Shown one piece after another: positions 9,569 to 17,349 of a DNA stretch of 64,000 nucleotides. The stretch's first letter is position 1. Every line of letters begins with the position of its first letter. Made by a program: the position numbers and the translations under genes. The notes under the pieces are model-generated. The model did no database searches. It worked only from the letters and a program-made list of their open reading frames with translations, and was not told the DNA's origin. This DNA comes from Vitreoscilla stercoraria DSM 513 (GTDB lineage Bacteria; Pseudomonadota; Gammaproteobacteria; Burkholderiales; Neisseriaceae). Location of the stretch: NCBI RefSeq assembly GCF_000382305.1, contig NZ_KB908021.1, positions 62,001 to 126,000 on the forward strand, in the 5' to 3' direction.

Positions 9569-10981
9569 ATGACAACCACAATGGCAGACACATCCGTACA
9601 CATTCAAGCTTTAAAAAAAATGCTGGCAGCCAATGAATTGATTGTAGATGAGCAAGACATGGCAGCGTTTTGCCTAGATCAGCGCCGTCGTTACCAAGGC
9701 AAAGTGTGGGCAGTGGTGCAACCGACTTCGGTTGCCAGTGTGCAAGCTGTGGTGAAATATTGTTTTGAACATGCCATTCCCATCACGCCACAAGGTGGCA
9801 ATACCAGCATGTGTGGCGGCGCTACACCATCTGATGCGGTGGCAGGTTTGGGTATTATTGTGTCTTTAAGCAAATTGAACCGTGTGCGCGGCGTGAATGT
9901 GGCGGACAATTGCATTACCGTAGAAGCAGGGCGCATCTTGCAGCAAGTACAGGCCGATGCCGCAGCGGCAGGGCGCATGTTTCCATTGAGTTTGGCATCG
10001 GAAGGCTCGTGCCAAATTGGCGGCAATATTGCGTGCAATGCAGGTGGTGTGAATGTGGTGCGTTATGGCCCGATGCGCGACTTGGTCATGGGTTTGGAGG
10101 TGGTGTTGCCCAATGGCGATTTGGTCGAACAGCTCACGCCTTTACACAAAAATACCACAGGCTTTGATTTCAAACAATTGCTGATAGGCTCCGAAGGTAC
10201 TTTAGGCATCATCACTGCGGCGACCTTAAAACTGTTTGCGCCTGTCAAAACCCATGTGACCGCTTGGGTGGGGGTGAATAATATTGAGGCGGCGGTATTG
10301 TTATTGCAAACCATGCAACAACATTTTGCCGAGCGTTTGAGCAGTTTTGAATTGATCAGCGCATTTGCTTTGGATTTGTCTTCTCAATTATTACAATTGC
10401 AACAGCCGTTACAAGCGCCGTGGCATGTGCTTTTAGAGTTGACTGATAGCACCGATAATTCTTTGCTGCAAGAGCAATTGATGCAAGTGTTGTGGGATGC
10501 TGAATTTGCCGAAGCGGTGGTGGCAGAGTCGGAACAACAGCGTGAACAATTGTGGTCTTTGCGTGAACACATTTCTGAAGCGCAACGCCATTTAGGTGCC
10601 AGCATCAAACACGACATTGCGATGCCCATTGGGCAAGTGGCAACCTTTATCCACCAATGTGAGCAAGTTTTACAGGCCGCTTATCCACAGGCGACTTTGG
10701 TGGTATTTGGGCATTTGGGCGATGGTTCTTTGCATTACAATGTTTTCATGGCCGATATTTTGAGCAATGAAGTTTATCAATATGAAACCGACATCAATGC
10801 TTTGGTATACGAACAAGTGTTTGCCGTTGGCGGTACGGTGGCGGCAGAACATGGTATTGGCCAACTTAAAACCCAATGGATGCCTTATATGCGCACCGCT
10901 CAAGAATTGGCATTGATGCAAACCATGAAACAAAGTTTGGACAGTAAGAATTTGTTTAATGTTGGGAAGGTTTTGCCTTAA
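9569..10981 (+). CDS. FAD-binding oxidase of the GlcD / D-2-hydroxyglutarate dehydrogenase type
   Basis: The 470-residue protein has the FAD-binding PCMH domain (VQPTSVASVQAVVKYC, PQGGNTSMCGGATP, IGGNIACNAGGVNVVRYG, LIGSEGTLGIITAATLKL) and the C-terminal FAD-oxidase domain with FGHLGDGSLHYN and AEHGIGQLK. Such flavoproteins oxidise D-2-hydroxy acids (D-lactate, D-2-hydroxyglutarate, glycolate) and pass electrons to the respiratory chain. The exact substrate cannot be told. It is followed by an inverted uptake-word terminator. Two near-matches to the uptake word (ACAGGCCGC) occur inside it. Confidence 0.88.
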   Translation: MTTTMADTSVHIQALKKMLAANELIVDEQDMAAFCLDQRRRYQGKVWAVVQPTSVASVQAVVKYCFEHAIPITPQGGNTSMCGGATPSDAVAGLGIIVSLSKLNRVRGVNVADNCITVEAGRILQQVQADAAAAGRMFPLSLASEGSCQIGGNIACNAGGVNVVRYGPMRDLVMGLEVVLPNGDLVEQLTPLHKNTTGFDFKQLLIGSEGTLGIITAATLKLFAPVKTHVTAWVGVNNIEAAVLLLQTMQQHFAERLSSFELISAFALDLSSQLLQLQQPLQAPWHVLLELTDSTDNSLLQEQLMQVLWDAEFAEAVVAESEQQREQLWSLREHISEAQRHLGASIKHDIAMPIGQVATFIHQCEQVLQAAYPQATLVVFGHLGDGSLHYNVFMADILSNEVYQYETDINALVYEQVFAVGGTVAAEHGIGQLKTQWMPYMRTAQELALMQTMKQSLDSKNLFNVGKVLP

Positions 10982-11019
10982 CATTCATCTTGATTCAAGA
11001 TGTGTCATCACAGAAGTCA

Positions 11020-11050
11020 TCAGCGTCCTGTAAACTTTACAGGACGCTGA
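11020..11050 (+). terminator. Inverted uptake-word terminator after the FAD oxidase
   Basis: Perfect 15-base arms (11020-11034 and 11036-11050) containing AGCGTCCTGTA, followed by TGCTTTTT. The first base of the 12-mer is C rather than A here, balanced by G in the other arm. Confidence 0.78.
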
Positions 11051-11098
11051 TGCTTTTTGACATGCTAAAAACATGCTCATACCAAGCACCGATTGGGC

Positions 11099-11104
11099 TA
11101 TAAT
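11099..11104 (+). promoter_or_regulatory. Possible -10 box of the xseA promoter
   Basis: TATAAT lies 30 bases before the xseA ATG. A TTGACA at 11057 is too far away (36 bases) to be its -35 box, so only the -10 is suggested. Confidence 0.35.
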
Positions 11105-11133
11105 TGCGGCCTGTAAAGTCTGAATGTTTTCTC

Positions 11134-12486
11134 ATGTCCGATCATTTGTTTAGCCCGCCACCGCTTGCCGTTTCACAATTGAACGCTTTGGCACGCCAAT
11201 TATTAGAACAAAATCTGGCCAATGTTTGGGTCAGTGGTGAAATTTCCAATTTGAACCATGCCAGCAGCGGGCATTATTATTTTTCGCTCAAAGACCAACA
11301 AGCACAAGTGCGTTGCGCTTTGTTTAAAAGCTATGCCGATCGCTTGACCACACCTTTGCGTGAGGGCGAGCACATCGAATTGACAGGTAAAATCACTTTA
11401 TACGAAGCCCGTGGCGAGTTTCAAATCAATGTCACTCAGCTGCGGTCTTCGGGTATGGGCACTTTGTTTGAAGCGTATGAGCGTTTGAAACAGCAATTGG
11501 CGCAAGAAGGCTTATTTGACGAGGCACGCAAACAAGAATTGCCTGCGCATCCACAAACCATTGGTATTGTGACCAGTACTGCGACAGCGGCTTTGCGCGA
11601 TGTGGTGGCGACTTTGAATCGCCGCATGAGTGCCTTGAACATCATCGTGTATCCCACACCAGTACAGGGCAAAAGCAGCCATTATCAAATCGCCCAAGCC
11701 ATCGCCACAGCCGATGCGCGCCAAGAAGTGGATGTGTTGATTGTGTGTCGTGGTGGTGGCAGCATTGAAGATTTGTGGGCATTTAATGAAGAAGTGGTTT
11801 TGCGTGCGATTGCTGAGTGTTCGATTCCGGTGATTTCAGGTGTCGGGCACGAAACCGATGTCACTTTGAGTGATTTTGCAGCCGATGTGCGTGCACCTAC
11901 GCCCACAGGTGCGGCAGAAATGGTCAGCCCAGATGCGCAAGCATGGCGCCAATACATTGCGTCTTTACACAATGTGATGCATACCGCTTTGCAACGCCGT
12001 TACCAAGATTTGAGCCAACGCATTGATTGGTATGCGCGCCAAGTCAAACATCCCAATGAACGCATCGCGACCCAGCGCCAACAACTGCGCCAACAGCAGC
12101 AACAATTGGATTACAGCATGCAAAATTTGCTGCGCCAACGCACACAATACTTGCAATGGCAACAAGCTCAATTACAGGCCGCTGCTCCTAGCATTAAGCA
12201 GTGGCAGCAAACTTTGCAACAGCAACAACAATTGTTACAACAAGCATGGCAACAACAATGGCAAAACCAGCACCAACGCTTGAAACGCCAGCAAGTTTTA
12301 CTAGAAGCATTGTCGCCGCAACAAGTCTTAGAGCGTGGTTTTTCTGTGATTAAAAATCGTCGTGGCAAAGTCATTACTTCTGCTGATGATTTGAAGTTTG
12401 GTCAACACATTGATATTGTGTTCCACAGCAGTGATGCCGCCGCTCAAGTGACTCGTGGCAGTCCGCAGCAAGGTTTATTTGATTAA
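11134..12486 (+). CDS. xseA: Exodeoxyribonuclease VII large subunit
   Basis: The ATG at 11134 (MSDHLFSPPPLAVSQLN) gives 450 residues; the frame is open from a TTG at 11104, but that overlaps the -10 box. The protein has the N-terminal OB fold (WVSGEISNLNHASSGHYYFSLKD), the catalytic core GIVTSTATAALRDV, LIVCRGGGSIEDLWAFNEE and VGHETDVTLSDFAADVRAPTPT, and then a long glutamine-rich coiled coil (about 270-390). With XseB it degrades single-stranded DNA from both ends in the cytoplasm. The small-subunit gene is not in the window. Confidence 0.96.
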   Translation: MSDHLFSPPPLAVSQLNALARQLLEQNLANVWVSGEISNLNHASSGHYYFSLKDQQAQVRCALFKSYADRLTTPLREGEHIELTGKITLYEARGEFQINVTQLRSSGMGTLFEAYERLKQQLAQEGLFDEARKQELPAHPQTIGIVTSTATAALRDVVATLNRRMSALNIIVYPTPVQGKSSHYQIAQAIATADARQEVDVLIVCRGGGSIEDLWAFNEEVVLRAIAECSIPVISGVGHETDVTLSDFAADVRAPTPTGAAEMVSPDAQAWRQYIASLHNVMHTALQRRYQDLSQRIDWYARQVKHPNERIATQRQQLRQQQQQLDYSMQNLLRQRTQYLQWQQAQLQAAAPSIKQWQQTLQQQQQLLQQAWQQQWQNQHQRLKRQQVLLEALSPQQVLERGFSVIKNRRGKVITSADDLKFGQHIDIVFHSSDAAAQVTRGSPQQGLFD

Positions 12487-12543
12487 ATGCGTTCGTAATA
12501 CTTTACATTTGTAAAAACCTTACCTATAATGCTTCTCTCTTCT

Positions 12544-12627
12544 GCGGATGTGGCGAAATTGGTAGACGCACTGGATTTAGGTTCCAGCGCCTTTGGTGTG
12601 AGAGTTCGAGTCTCTCCATCCGCACCA
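12544..12627 (+). tRNA. tRNA-Leu (anticodon UAG)
   Basis: The acceptor stem GCGGATG pairs with CATCCGC, and ACCA is encoded at the 3' end. The anticodon stem CTGGA/TCCAG holds a 7-base loop with TAG at the anticodon, reading CUA. The T arm is GAGAG-TTCGAGT-CTCTC. The long class II variable arm is present. The 3' end serves as the attachment site for the adjacent satellite. Confidence 0.95.
12605..12627 (+). other. Probable attL core in the tRNA-Leu 3' end
   Basis: The tRNA 3' end beginning TTCG and ending CTCTCCATCCGCACCA has an imperfect copy at 22340-22361 (TTCG, then CTCTCCATCGCACCA). The 9.7-kb interval between them holds the integrase and satellite genes. Tyrosine integrases of this class commonly use tRNA 3' ends. 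Confidence 0.6.
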
Positions 12628-12634
12628 CGATAAG

Positions 12635-12663
12635 AAAAAAGCCCCTTTTTTAGGGGCTTTTTT
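12635..12663 (+). terminator. Intrinsic terminator after tRNA-Leu
   Basis: AAAAAAGCCCC and GGGGCTTTTTT arms with a short T-rich loop, ending in a run of seven T. It begins 8 bases after the tRNA. Confidence 0.9.
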
Positions 12664-12784
12664 GTGTTTAACGGTGTTTAATGCGGTAAACATTCTTTCA
12701 GGTATATCAAGGCTTTCAAAGGCATCAAGGCTTTTTAGTTGTTTAATACTGTTTAATGCGGTCTAACAAAATAAACATAATTTC

Positions 12785-12804
12785 GTTGGTGCTTTTGTTG
12801 GTGC
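12785..12804 (+). repeat. Direct repeat GTTGGTGC pair at the left end of the element
   Basis: GTTGGTGCTTTTGTTGGTGC occurs here, 53 bases before the integrase start, and exactly again at 22267-22286 near the right end. An inverted GCACCAAC lies at about 12826. Paired short repeats at both ends of an integrated element are the layout of integrase arm-type binding sites. That role is inferred. Confidence 0.5.
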
Positions 12805-12856
12805 ATGGCAAAATAGGCAGGAAAAGCACCAACAGGCAAACTAAAAAGGATGTGAC

Positions 12857-14077
12857 ATGCCTTTAAATCTAAATGACAGACAATTGAGGCTTGCAAAGCC
12901 TACCGATAAAAAACAAACCTTTGCCGATGGTGGCGGCTTGTCTTTTGTTGTTGCCAGCCAAGAGCGTGGCGGTACTAAATACTTTGTGTATAACTTTCGC
13001 TTTGATGGCAAAGCGCAATCATTAAGAATTGGCAAATACCCTGATATAAGTTTGAGCGAAGCAAGGCAACAGCACCAACAAGCTAGAAGCCTGTTAGCGG
13101 CTGGCGTGAACCCAGCAGCCGAAAAACAAAAAGAAAAGACTGTCAGAAAACAGAACGCCTTACACACGTTTGAATTGGTGGCGTTGGAATGGCACAAAAC
13201 ACAAGCACCACGCTGGAAAGAAAACCACGCCAAAAGAGTGTTACACAGCCTATCAGTGGATGTATTCCCGACAATAGGGCATGTTCCTGTCAATGAAATT
13301 ACGGTCAAGGATGTGAAGCGTATCATTGAAAGCATTGCCAAGCGTGGGGCAACAGAAACGGCAAACCAAATCAGACAGCGTATAGAGAAAATATTCAACT
13401 ATGCCGCTTTAATGGAATTGGTTGATAGTAATCCAGCCATACCATTACAAGGCTTTATCAATCAAAAGCCAGTTGAGCATATGCCAGCTTTGCCCCGTGA
13501 GCAATTAAGCGAGTTTTATTGCAGACTGTTTGCAGTGGACGCATATCAAGCCAATAAGCTGGGGATCATGTTGCTTATGCTTTGTTTTGCCCGTAACCAT
13601 GAGATAAGAGGCGGTGAATGGTCAGAAATTGACTGGAATAAAAAAGAATGGCACATACCAGCCAGCCGCATGAAACGCCCACGCCCCCATGTTATCCCTT
13701 TGGCAGATTGGACAATCAAAATATTAAAGCAATTGCATACCATCACAGGGCATGGGCGTTATATGTTCCCCAATAGAAATAAGCCTGACAGCTATATCAG
13801 TGAAAACACATTCGGTTACATCATCAATAAAATGGGATACAAAGGCATTGCCACGCCACACGGGTTTAGAAGCCTTGCCAGTAGCCTACTAAACGAACAA
13901 GGCTTTAATCCTGATGCCATAGAACGGCAACTGGCGCATGTTGAGGGCAACAAAATCAGAGCCGCTTACAATAGGGCTGAGTACATGGACGAACGGGCAA
14001 ATATGATGCAATGGTATGCCGATTGGCTGAAAAACCATTACGAACAAGCCAAAAATGAGCAGTCAAGCCCAAAATAA
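12857..14077 (+). CDS. int: Tyrosine integrase (DUF4102 arm-binding domain plus catalytic domain)
   Basis: The 406-residue protein has the N-terminal arm-type binding domain of P4-like integrases (TFADGGGLSFVV, KYFVYNFRFDGKAQSLRIGKYP, SLSEAR), a core-binding SAM-like middle part at about 105-190, and the catalytic domain with Arg246, His335-x-x-Arg338 (HGFR), His361 and the nucleophile Tyr371. It catalyses site-specific integration and excision at the tRNA-Leu attachment site. The start follows AAAGGATG by 4 bases. It lies just inside the element next to the tRNA, as usual. Confidence 0.95.
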   Translation: MPLNLNDRQLRLAKPTDKKQTFADGGGLSFVVASQERGGTKYFVYNFRFDGKAQSLRIGKYPDISLSEARQQHQQARSLLAAGVNPAAEKQKEKTVRKQNALHTFELVALEWHKTQAPRWKENHAKRVLHSLSVDVFPTIGHVPVNEITVKDVKRIIESIAKRGATETANQIRQRIEKIFNYAALMELVDSNPAIPLQGFINQKPVEHMPALPREQLSEFYCRLFAVDAYQANKLGIMLLMLCFARNHEIRGGEWSEIDWNKKEWHIPASRMKRPRPHVIPLADWTIKILKQLHTITGHGRYMFPNRNKPDSYISENTFGYIINKMGYKGIATPHGFRSLASSLLNEQGFNPDAIERQLAHVEGNKIRAAYNRAEYMDERANMMQWYADWLKNHYEQAKNEQSSPK

Positions 14078-14171
14078 TGAGCAATTTAAAGCATTGTTGA
14101 GCAAAATCCGCTCAAAATACCATGTTATAAGCTTATTTTCCACCCATAAAACCGCATTTTAAAACCAATTT

Positions 14172-14215
14172 AAAGCCACCCAAGCAAGGCGCAAAGCCTT
14201 TGCACAGGTGGCTTT
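14172..14215 (+). terminator. Terminator downstream of int
   Basis: AAAGCCACC and GGTGGCTTT arms enclose a 26-base loop that itself has a small GCAAAGGC-like hairpin, followed by TGTGTGTTTTT. Confidence 0.6.
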
Positions 14216-14605
14216 TGTGTGTTTTTGAGCAACAAATAAAATGAGCCATACCCCACATGCTTATTTTTTTGGCTTGAATTTGGTTAATTTAAGTAAATAA
14301 ATGCCAGTTACTTAGCAAAAAAAGACCGATTAAACAAAAGAATATGCAAGCGACTAAACAAAAGACTTAGCAAATTTAGTTTCAAGTTAGACGCTTTAAA
14401 TGCAAAAAAAACAAAAAAAACTTGTGTTTTTAGTGGCTTTTTCTTTTGCTCACTGTGTTGGTGCTTTTTTGGCAATTAAAAGCCCATTAAAAACGCCCCA
14501 AATCAAGTTTAGTTCATCAAGCCTTTTAAAATCACTCAAAAACATTAAATGCTCATACGGAAGTTTTTAAACAGTATTTAAACGCTATGACAAAAAATAG
14601 CCACT

Positions 14606-14670
14606 TGTGACAAAACGATTACCCAAATATAACAAAACGCTTCATTTTTTTGTGACAAAACGATTACCCA
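14606..14670 (+). repeat. Two 20-bp direct repeats matching the Mu-like prophage ends
   Basis: TGTGACAAAACGATTACCCA occurs at 14606-14625 and again at 14651-14670, both on the plus strand and 45 bases apart. The core GTGACAAAACGATT also occurs at both ends of the neighbouring Mu-like prophage (inverted at 22599-22613 and 22668-22682, direct at 59618-59631, and as GTGACAAAACGA at 59754-59765) and nowhere else that I found. Possible roles are transposase binding, packaging, or a regulator site. Confidence 0.85.
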
Positions 14671-14695
14671 GCCGCCATCTTGCGGCTTTTTTTTT
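14670..14695 (+). terminator. Strong intrinsic terminator upstream of alpA
   Basis: AGCCGC and GCGGCT arms with a 6-base loop are followed by nine T residues. It directly abuts the second 20-bp repeat and insulates the alpA operon from upstream transcription. Confidence 0.85.
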
Positions 14696-14721
14696 CTTAT
14701 GCAATTTTAAAAAAAGGCGAT

Positions 14722-14743
14722 GTACTGACATGCGACATGGCAC
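14722..14743 (+). promoter_or_regulatory. Late-promoter-like element shared with the prophage
   Basis: GTACTGACA, five bases, then CATGGCAC, pointing toward alpA and 62 bases upstream of it. Three prophage late operons have GTACTGACA or GCACTGACA, five bases, and CAAGACAC or CAAGCCAC in the same orientation 30-63 bases upstream of their first gene. Probably a binding site for a Mor-type activator; inferred from position and similarity. Confidence 0.6.
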
Positions 14744-14805
14744 AGCAGCCAATTTTTTTAGGCACATTGGCGGCAATGTTTAACACAGAGCAATAAGGGC
14801 AAAAC

Positions 14806-15027
14806 ATGAGCAATACAAGCAACAAATTATTAAGATCCAAACAAGTAGCAGAGCGGCTGTGCATTAGTCGTACTGCTATTTGGTACAAAATCAACCCCAA
14901 AAACAAACGGTATGACCCTGACTTTCCAAAGCCGTTTAAGGTTTCAACCAATGTAACCGCATGGCTGGAATCTGAAATTGAAACCTACATCAACCATTTG
15001 GCAAGTAAACGCCAAGCAAGCCAATAG
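14806..15027 (+). CDS. alpA: AlpA-family helix-turn-helix regulator
   Basis: The 73-residue protein has the AlpA/MerR-like winged helix-turn-helix: LLRSKQVAERLCISRTAIWYKI followed by DPDFPKPFKVSTNVTAWLESEIETYI. In P4-like elements AlpA proteins act as excisionase-like factors and activators of int or of the element's own operon. It heads the plus-strand operon, downstream of the shared promoter-like element. Confidence 0.85.
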   Translation: MSNTSNKLLRSKQVAERLCISRTAIWYKINPKNKRYDPDFPKPFKVSTNVTAWLESEIETYINHLASKRQASQ

Positions 15028-15042
15028 ACAGAGAGTAGAAAC

Positions 15043-15543
15043 ATGCAAGCACAAAGCACCAACACCTTGACCAATAAGGCAGACTTTGAAGCCGCTTTTG
15101 CTGAATTGATCAATGCTGAAAAACAACTGGCAAACCTAAGCAGCAAAACCACTGCCAAGCAACTGGCGTTACAAGAAAAGCACCAACAAGCCACCGCCCC
15201 AATTGCCCAACACATTGCCAGCCTACGCAGCCAAATTGCCATGTATGCCAGCCACCACCGTGACGAATTGACCAACGGCGGCAAAAGCAAAAGCATTGCT
15301 ATGGTCAATGGGGCAATCAAATGGCGCAAAACACCGTCTAGTGTGAAAGTGACAGGCGACCTTGATACCATCATGGACGACCTGAAAAAACGCCGTTTAA
15401 GCCGCTTTTTACGCACCAAAACAGAATTGAACAAGACCGCAATCATGGCAGAGGCAGAGGCATTACAAAAGCGTCCTATTGCTGGCATTGAGATTGTGCA
15501 AGGTAGCGAAGTCATGGCGATTGATACGGAGGTCAAGGCATGA
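15043..15543 (+). CDS. gam: Host-nuclease inhibitor, Mu Gam family
   Basis: The 166-residue protein is recognisably Mu Gam: an N-terminal coiled coil (LINAEKQLANLSSK to LRSQIAMYASHH), then RDELTNGGKSK, the segment AIKWRKTPSSVKV, RLSRFLRTKTELNKTAIMAEA, and IAGIEIVQGSEVMAID. Gam is the phage relative of Ku and coats DNA ends to block RecBCD-type exonucleases. Gam is usual in Mu-like phages and surprising in a satellite. The neighbouring prophage has no gam that I can see. It overlaps the next gene by 4 bases. Confidence 0.9.
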   Translation: MQAQSTNTLTNKADFEAAFAELINAEKQLANLSSKTTAKQLALQEKHQQATAPIAQHIASLRSQIAMYASHHRDELTNGGKSKSIAMVNGAIKWRKTPSSVKVTGDLDTIMDDLKKRRLSRFLRTKTELNKTAIMAEAEALQKRPIAGIEIVQGSEVMAIDTEVKA

Positions 15544-15983
15544 GCCAAAACGCCCATTTACCCATTACCGAATATCAGGCGGTATATGAAACAATCAAGC
15601 ATGTTTTGCCTGATTCATTCCACAAAATCACGGCTTTAATTGGCTTAGATGCTGCTTTTAAACTGGCGGAGCGTTATCAAGGATGCGTGATTCAAGTGAC
15701 CAAAAGCAAGACCAAAGAACGCCAAGCAATTGAAGCATTGATTGGGGCTGAAAAAGTGACTTTGTTGTTTGAGCCATATTACAAACAGCGAAAAATCAGC
15801 TTTCCATCGCTTAAGAACGGTGCTTTGTATTTGCGTGATTTGCAAATGGTCAAGCGTTACAAAGAATTGACCAACAAAGATATGCCTATGACCAATATGG
15901 CTGCCATTGATATTTTATCAACTGAATACCGTTTAAACGTCCAGAGGGTTCGGAAAATTTTGTTAAAGCACCATGCGTTGTAA
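15540..15983 (+). CDS. Mor-family transcription activator, satellite copy 1
   Basis: The 147-residue protein follows the Mor/C activator plan: an N-terminal dimerisation region (HVLPDSFHKITALIGLDAAFKLAERYQG) and a C-terminal helix-turn-helix (AIDILSTEYRLNVQRVRKILLK). It is clearly related to the next gene and to the prophage Mor at 50799-51287, sharing the LPD-IG-KL-YxG pattern. Mor proteins turn on middle or late promoters of Mu-like phages with host RNA polymerase. The start overlaps the gam stop (ATGA). Confidence 0.75.
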   Translation: MSQNAHLPITEYQAVYETIKHVLPDSFHKITALIGLDAAFKLAERYQGCVIQVTKSKTKERQAIEALIGAEKVTLLFEPYYKQRKISFPSLKNGALYLRDLQMVKRYKELTNKDMPMTNMAAIDILSTEYRLNVQRVRKILLKHHAL

Positions 15984-16017
15984 TTCATTTAATTTTATTT
16001 ATGACAAGTGAATAAAA

Positions 16018-16461
16018 ATGGCTGATATAGAGAAAAAAAAAGCTGCACTAATCAGAAAAGAATATGAAATTGTCAAGCATATGTTGCCTGATGCTTTTCA
16101 TGAATTTGTGGCATTGATTGGCATTGATGAAACCTTAAAATTAATTAAGGCTTATGGCGGTGCTTTTTTACCCATTTATCAAGGCTTCACAAAGTCATCA
16201 CGAGCCAATAACCAAAAAATTGGCGATGTTATCGGTAATAAAAATGCTGAAATATTGGTAAATGCGTTTTGGGCATCAAGAAAGATTTATATCCCAAAAT
16301 GCAAAGCAGCCGTCTTGCATTTCAGAAACGTTGAAATTGTGCGCCAATACAATGCATTGACAAAGCAATTACCCGACCCCGAAGCGGTGCGAGAACTGAG
16401 TTTAAAACACCAATTAAACACACGGACGATTTACCGCATTTTAAAAAAAACATCCTGTTAA
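16018..16461 (+). CDS. Mor-family transcription activator, satellite copy 2
   Basis: The 147-residue paralogue is closer to the prophage Mor than copy 1. RKIYIPKCKAAVLHFRN here corresponds to RKLWIPKCDKILLELRN in the prophage protein, and both end in a helix-turn-helix (AVRELSLKHQLNTRTIYRILKK; AVRNLALSHKLVERTIWRIMK). The pair may be tuned to different promoters, or one may act on helper promoters. It is 34 bases downstream of copy 1, in the same operon. Confidence 0.75.
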   Translation: MADIEKKKAALIRKEYEIVKHMLPDAFHEFVALIGIDETLKLIKAYGGAFLPIYQGFTKSSRANNQKIGDVIGNKNAEILVNAFWASRKIYIPKCKAAVLHFRNVEIVRQYNALTKQLPDPEAVRELSLKHQLNTRTIYRILKKTSC

Positions 16462-16505
16462 TGGCAAAACCGCTTTAAACGCTTTTAAACACTATTGACA
16501 GCATT

Positions 16506-16715
16506 TTAAACAATCGGCATTATGGCAGCGTTGGTGTCAATCCACCGACCAGCTTTGACAGGCTGAAAACACAAACAGGCAGACAAGCCGCCTAAAAGCG
16601 GCATTTTTACGTCTGCATACCACGCCACAGGTGCGCCTTTTTTATGGTGGACAGTGGTAGGGAAGCCGTAAGGCTTGCTGGGTTTCTGTTTGTCCCAGTC
16701 TGTCAACCCTGCCAT
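16506..16715 (-). CDS. Doubtful small ORF opposite the satellite operon
   Basis: The 69-residue frame is the only candidate minus-strand gene in the element. It reads FPTTVHHKKGAP, GGLSACLCFQPV and IDTNAAIMPIV. This vaguely recalls the short Ash/Icd-like reading frames often annotated in phage elements, which may really reflect a structured RNA. The 325-base gap between the flanking plus-strand genes has no other coding frame. A direct hairpin around GCCGCCTAAAAGCGGC lies within it. Confidence 0.3.
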   Translation of the reverse strand: MAGLTDWDKQKPSKPYGFPTTVHHKKGAPVAWYADVKMPLLGGLSACLCFQPVKAGRWIDTNAAIMPIV

Positions 16716-16786
16716 TTGTCTACCACCCCCAACGATTGACAGCGTAAAGGGTGGTCTTTATAGACCGAACAGAAAAAGGCACTATC

Positions 16787-16978
16787 ATGACCAAAATCCG
16801 CAAGGCGTTTACACGCCCCATCTATGCCCACAAGTTACGCAGCTTCAAAACTTTTGAAGAGGCTTGCGACATGGTGGACAACCTCACAACACGCAACAGT
16901 GATTTTTACCGCTTTTTGATTGAACAAACAGCAACAGGCTGGACGGTTTCCCGTATTGCACAAGGAAGCCAAGCATGA
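16787..16978 (+). CDS. Small satellite protein of unknown function
   Basis: The ATG at 16787 after AAAAAGG gives 63 residues beginning MTKIRKAFTRPIYAHKL. It is basic and aromatic-rich with no motif I recognise. It overlaps the MazG-like gene by 4 bases (ATGA), which supports it as a real coupled gene. Confidence 0.6.
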   Translation: MTKIRKAFTRPIYAHKLRSFKTFEEACDMVDNLTTRNSDFYRFLIEQTATGWTVSRIAQGSQA

Positions 16979-17349
16979 ACGCCTCTCATTTGTTTGTATC
17001 GGTTGAAGCATGGGCGCATGAGCGCAATTTGATTGCTGGCAGCGACTCATTCCGCCAATTGGCAAAACTGACCGAAGAATTAGGCGAACTGGCTGGCGGC
17101 ATTGCCAAGCAAAAGCCTGATGTAATCAGCGATTCAATTGGTGACTGTATGGTGGTTTTAACCATCTTGGCAGCCCAAAACGGCTTAGATGTGGTGGCGT
17201 GTTTACAGGACGCTTACAACGAAATCAAAGACCGCAAAGGACGCATGATAGATGGCGTTTTTGTAAAAGAGGCTGATTTACCGCCAGCTTTTGCGGTACG
17301 CCTCACATATCCGAACACATTGGAAAATGGTCAAGGAGGTGAGGCATGA
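16975..17349 (+). CDS. MazG-like nucleotide pyrophosphohydrolase
   Basis: The 124-residue protein shows the MazG fold: KLTEELGELAGGI (the first metal-binding Glu pair), DSIGDCMVVLTILAAQNGLD (the second acidic site) and AYNEIKDRKGRMIDGVFVKE at the end. Such proteins hydrolyse non-canonical or signalling nucleotides and are common phage and satellite cargo. It carries a perfect uptake-like word (17204-17215), a sign that it has long been in this host family. It is translationally coupled to both neighbours. Confidence 0.85.
   Translation: MNASHLFVSVEAWAHERNLIAGSDSFRQLAKLTEELGELAGGIAKQKPDVISDSIGDCMVVLTILAAQNGLDVVACLQDAYNEIKDRKGRMIDGVFVKEADLPPAFAVRLTYPNTLENGQGGEA

Larger units (their letters stand above)
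14078..14805. other. Control region between int and alpA
   Basis: This 728-base AT-rich stretch has no convincing gene. It holds the int terminator (14172-14215), a long A/T-rich part with poly-A and poly-T runs (14230-14600), two 20-base direct repeats (14606-14625 and 14651-14670), a strong terminator (14670-14695) and a late-promoter-like element (14722-14743). Confidence 0.6.

Noticed and set aside
11057..11062. TTGACA as -35 box for xseA
   Set aside because: It is 36 bases from the TATAAT, too far for a sigma-70 promoter.
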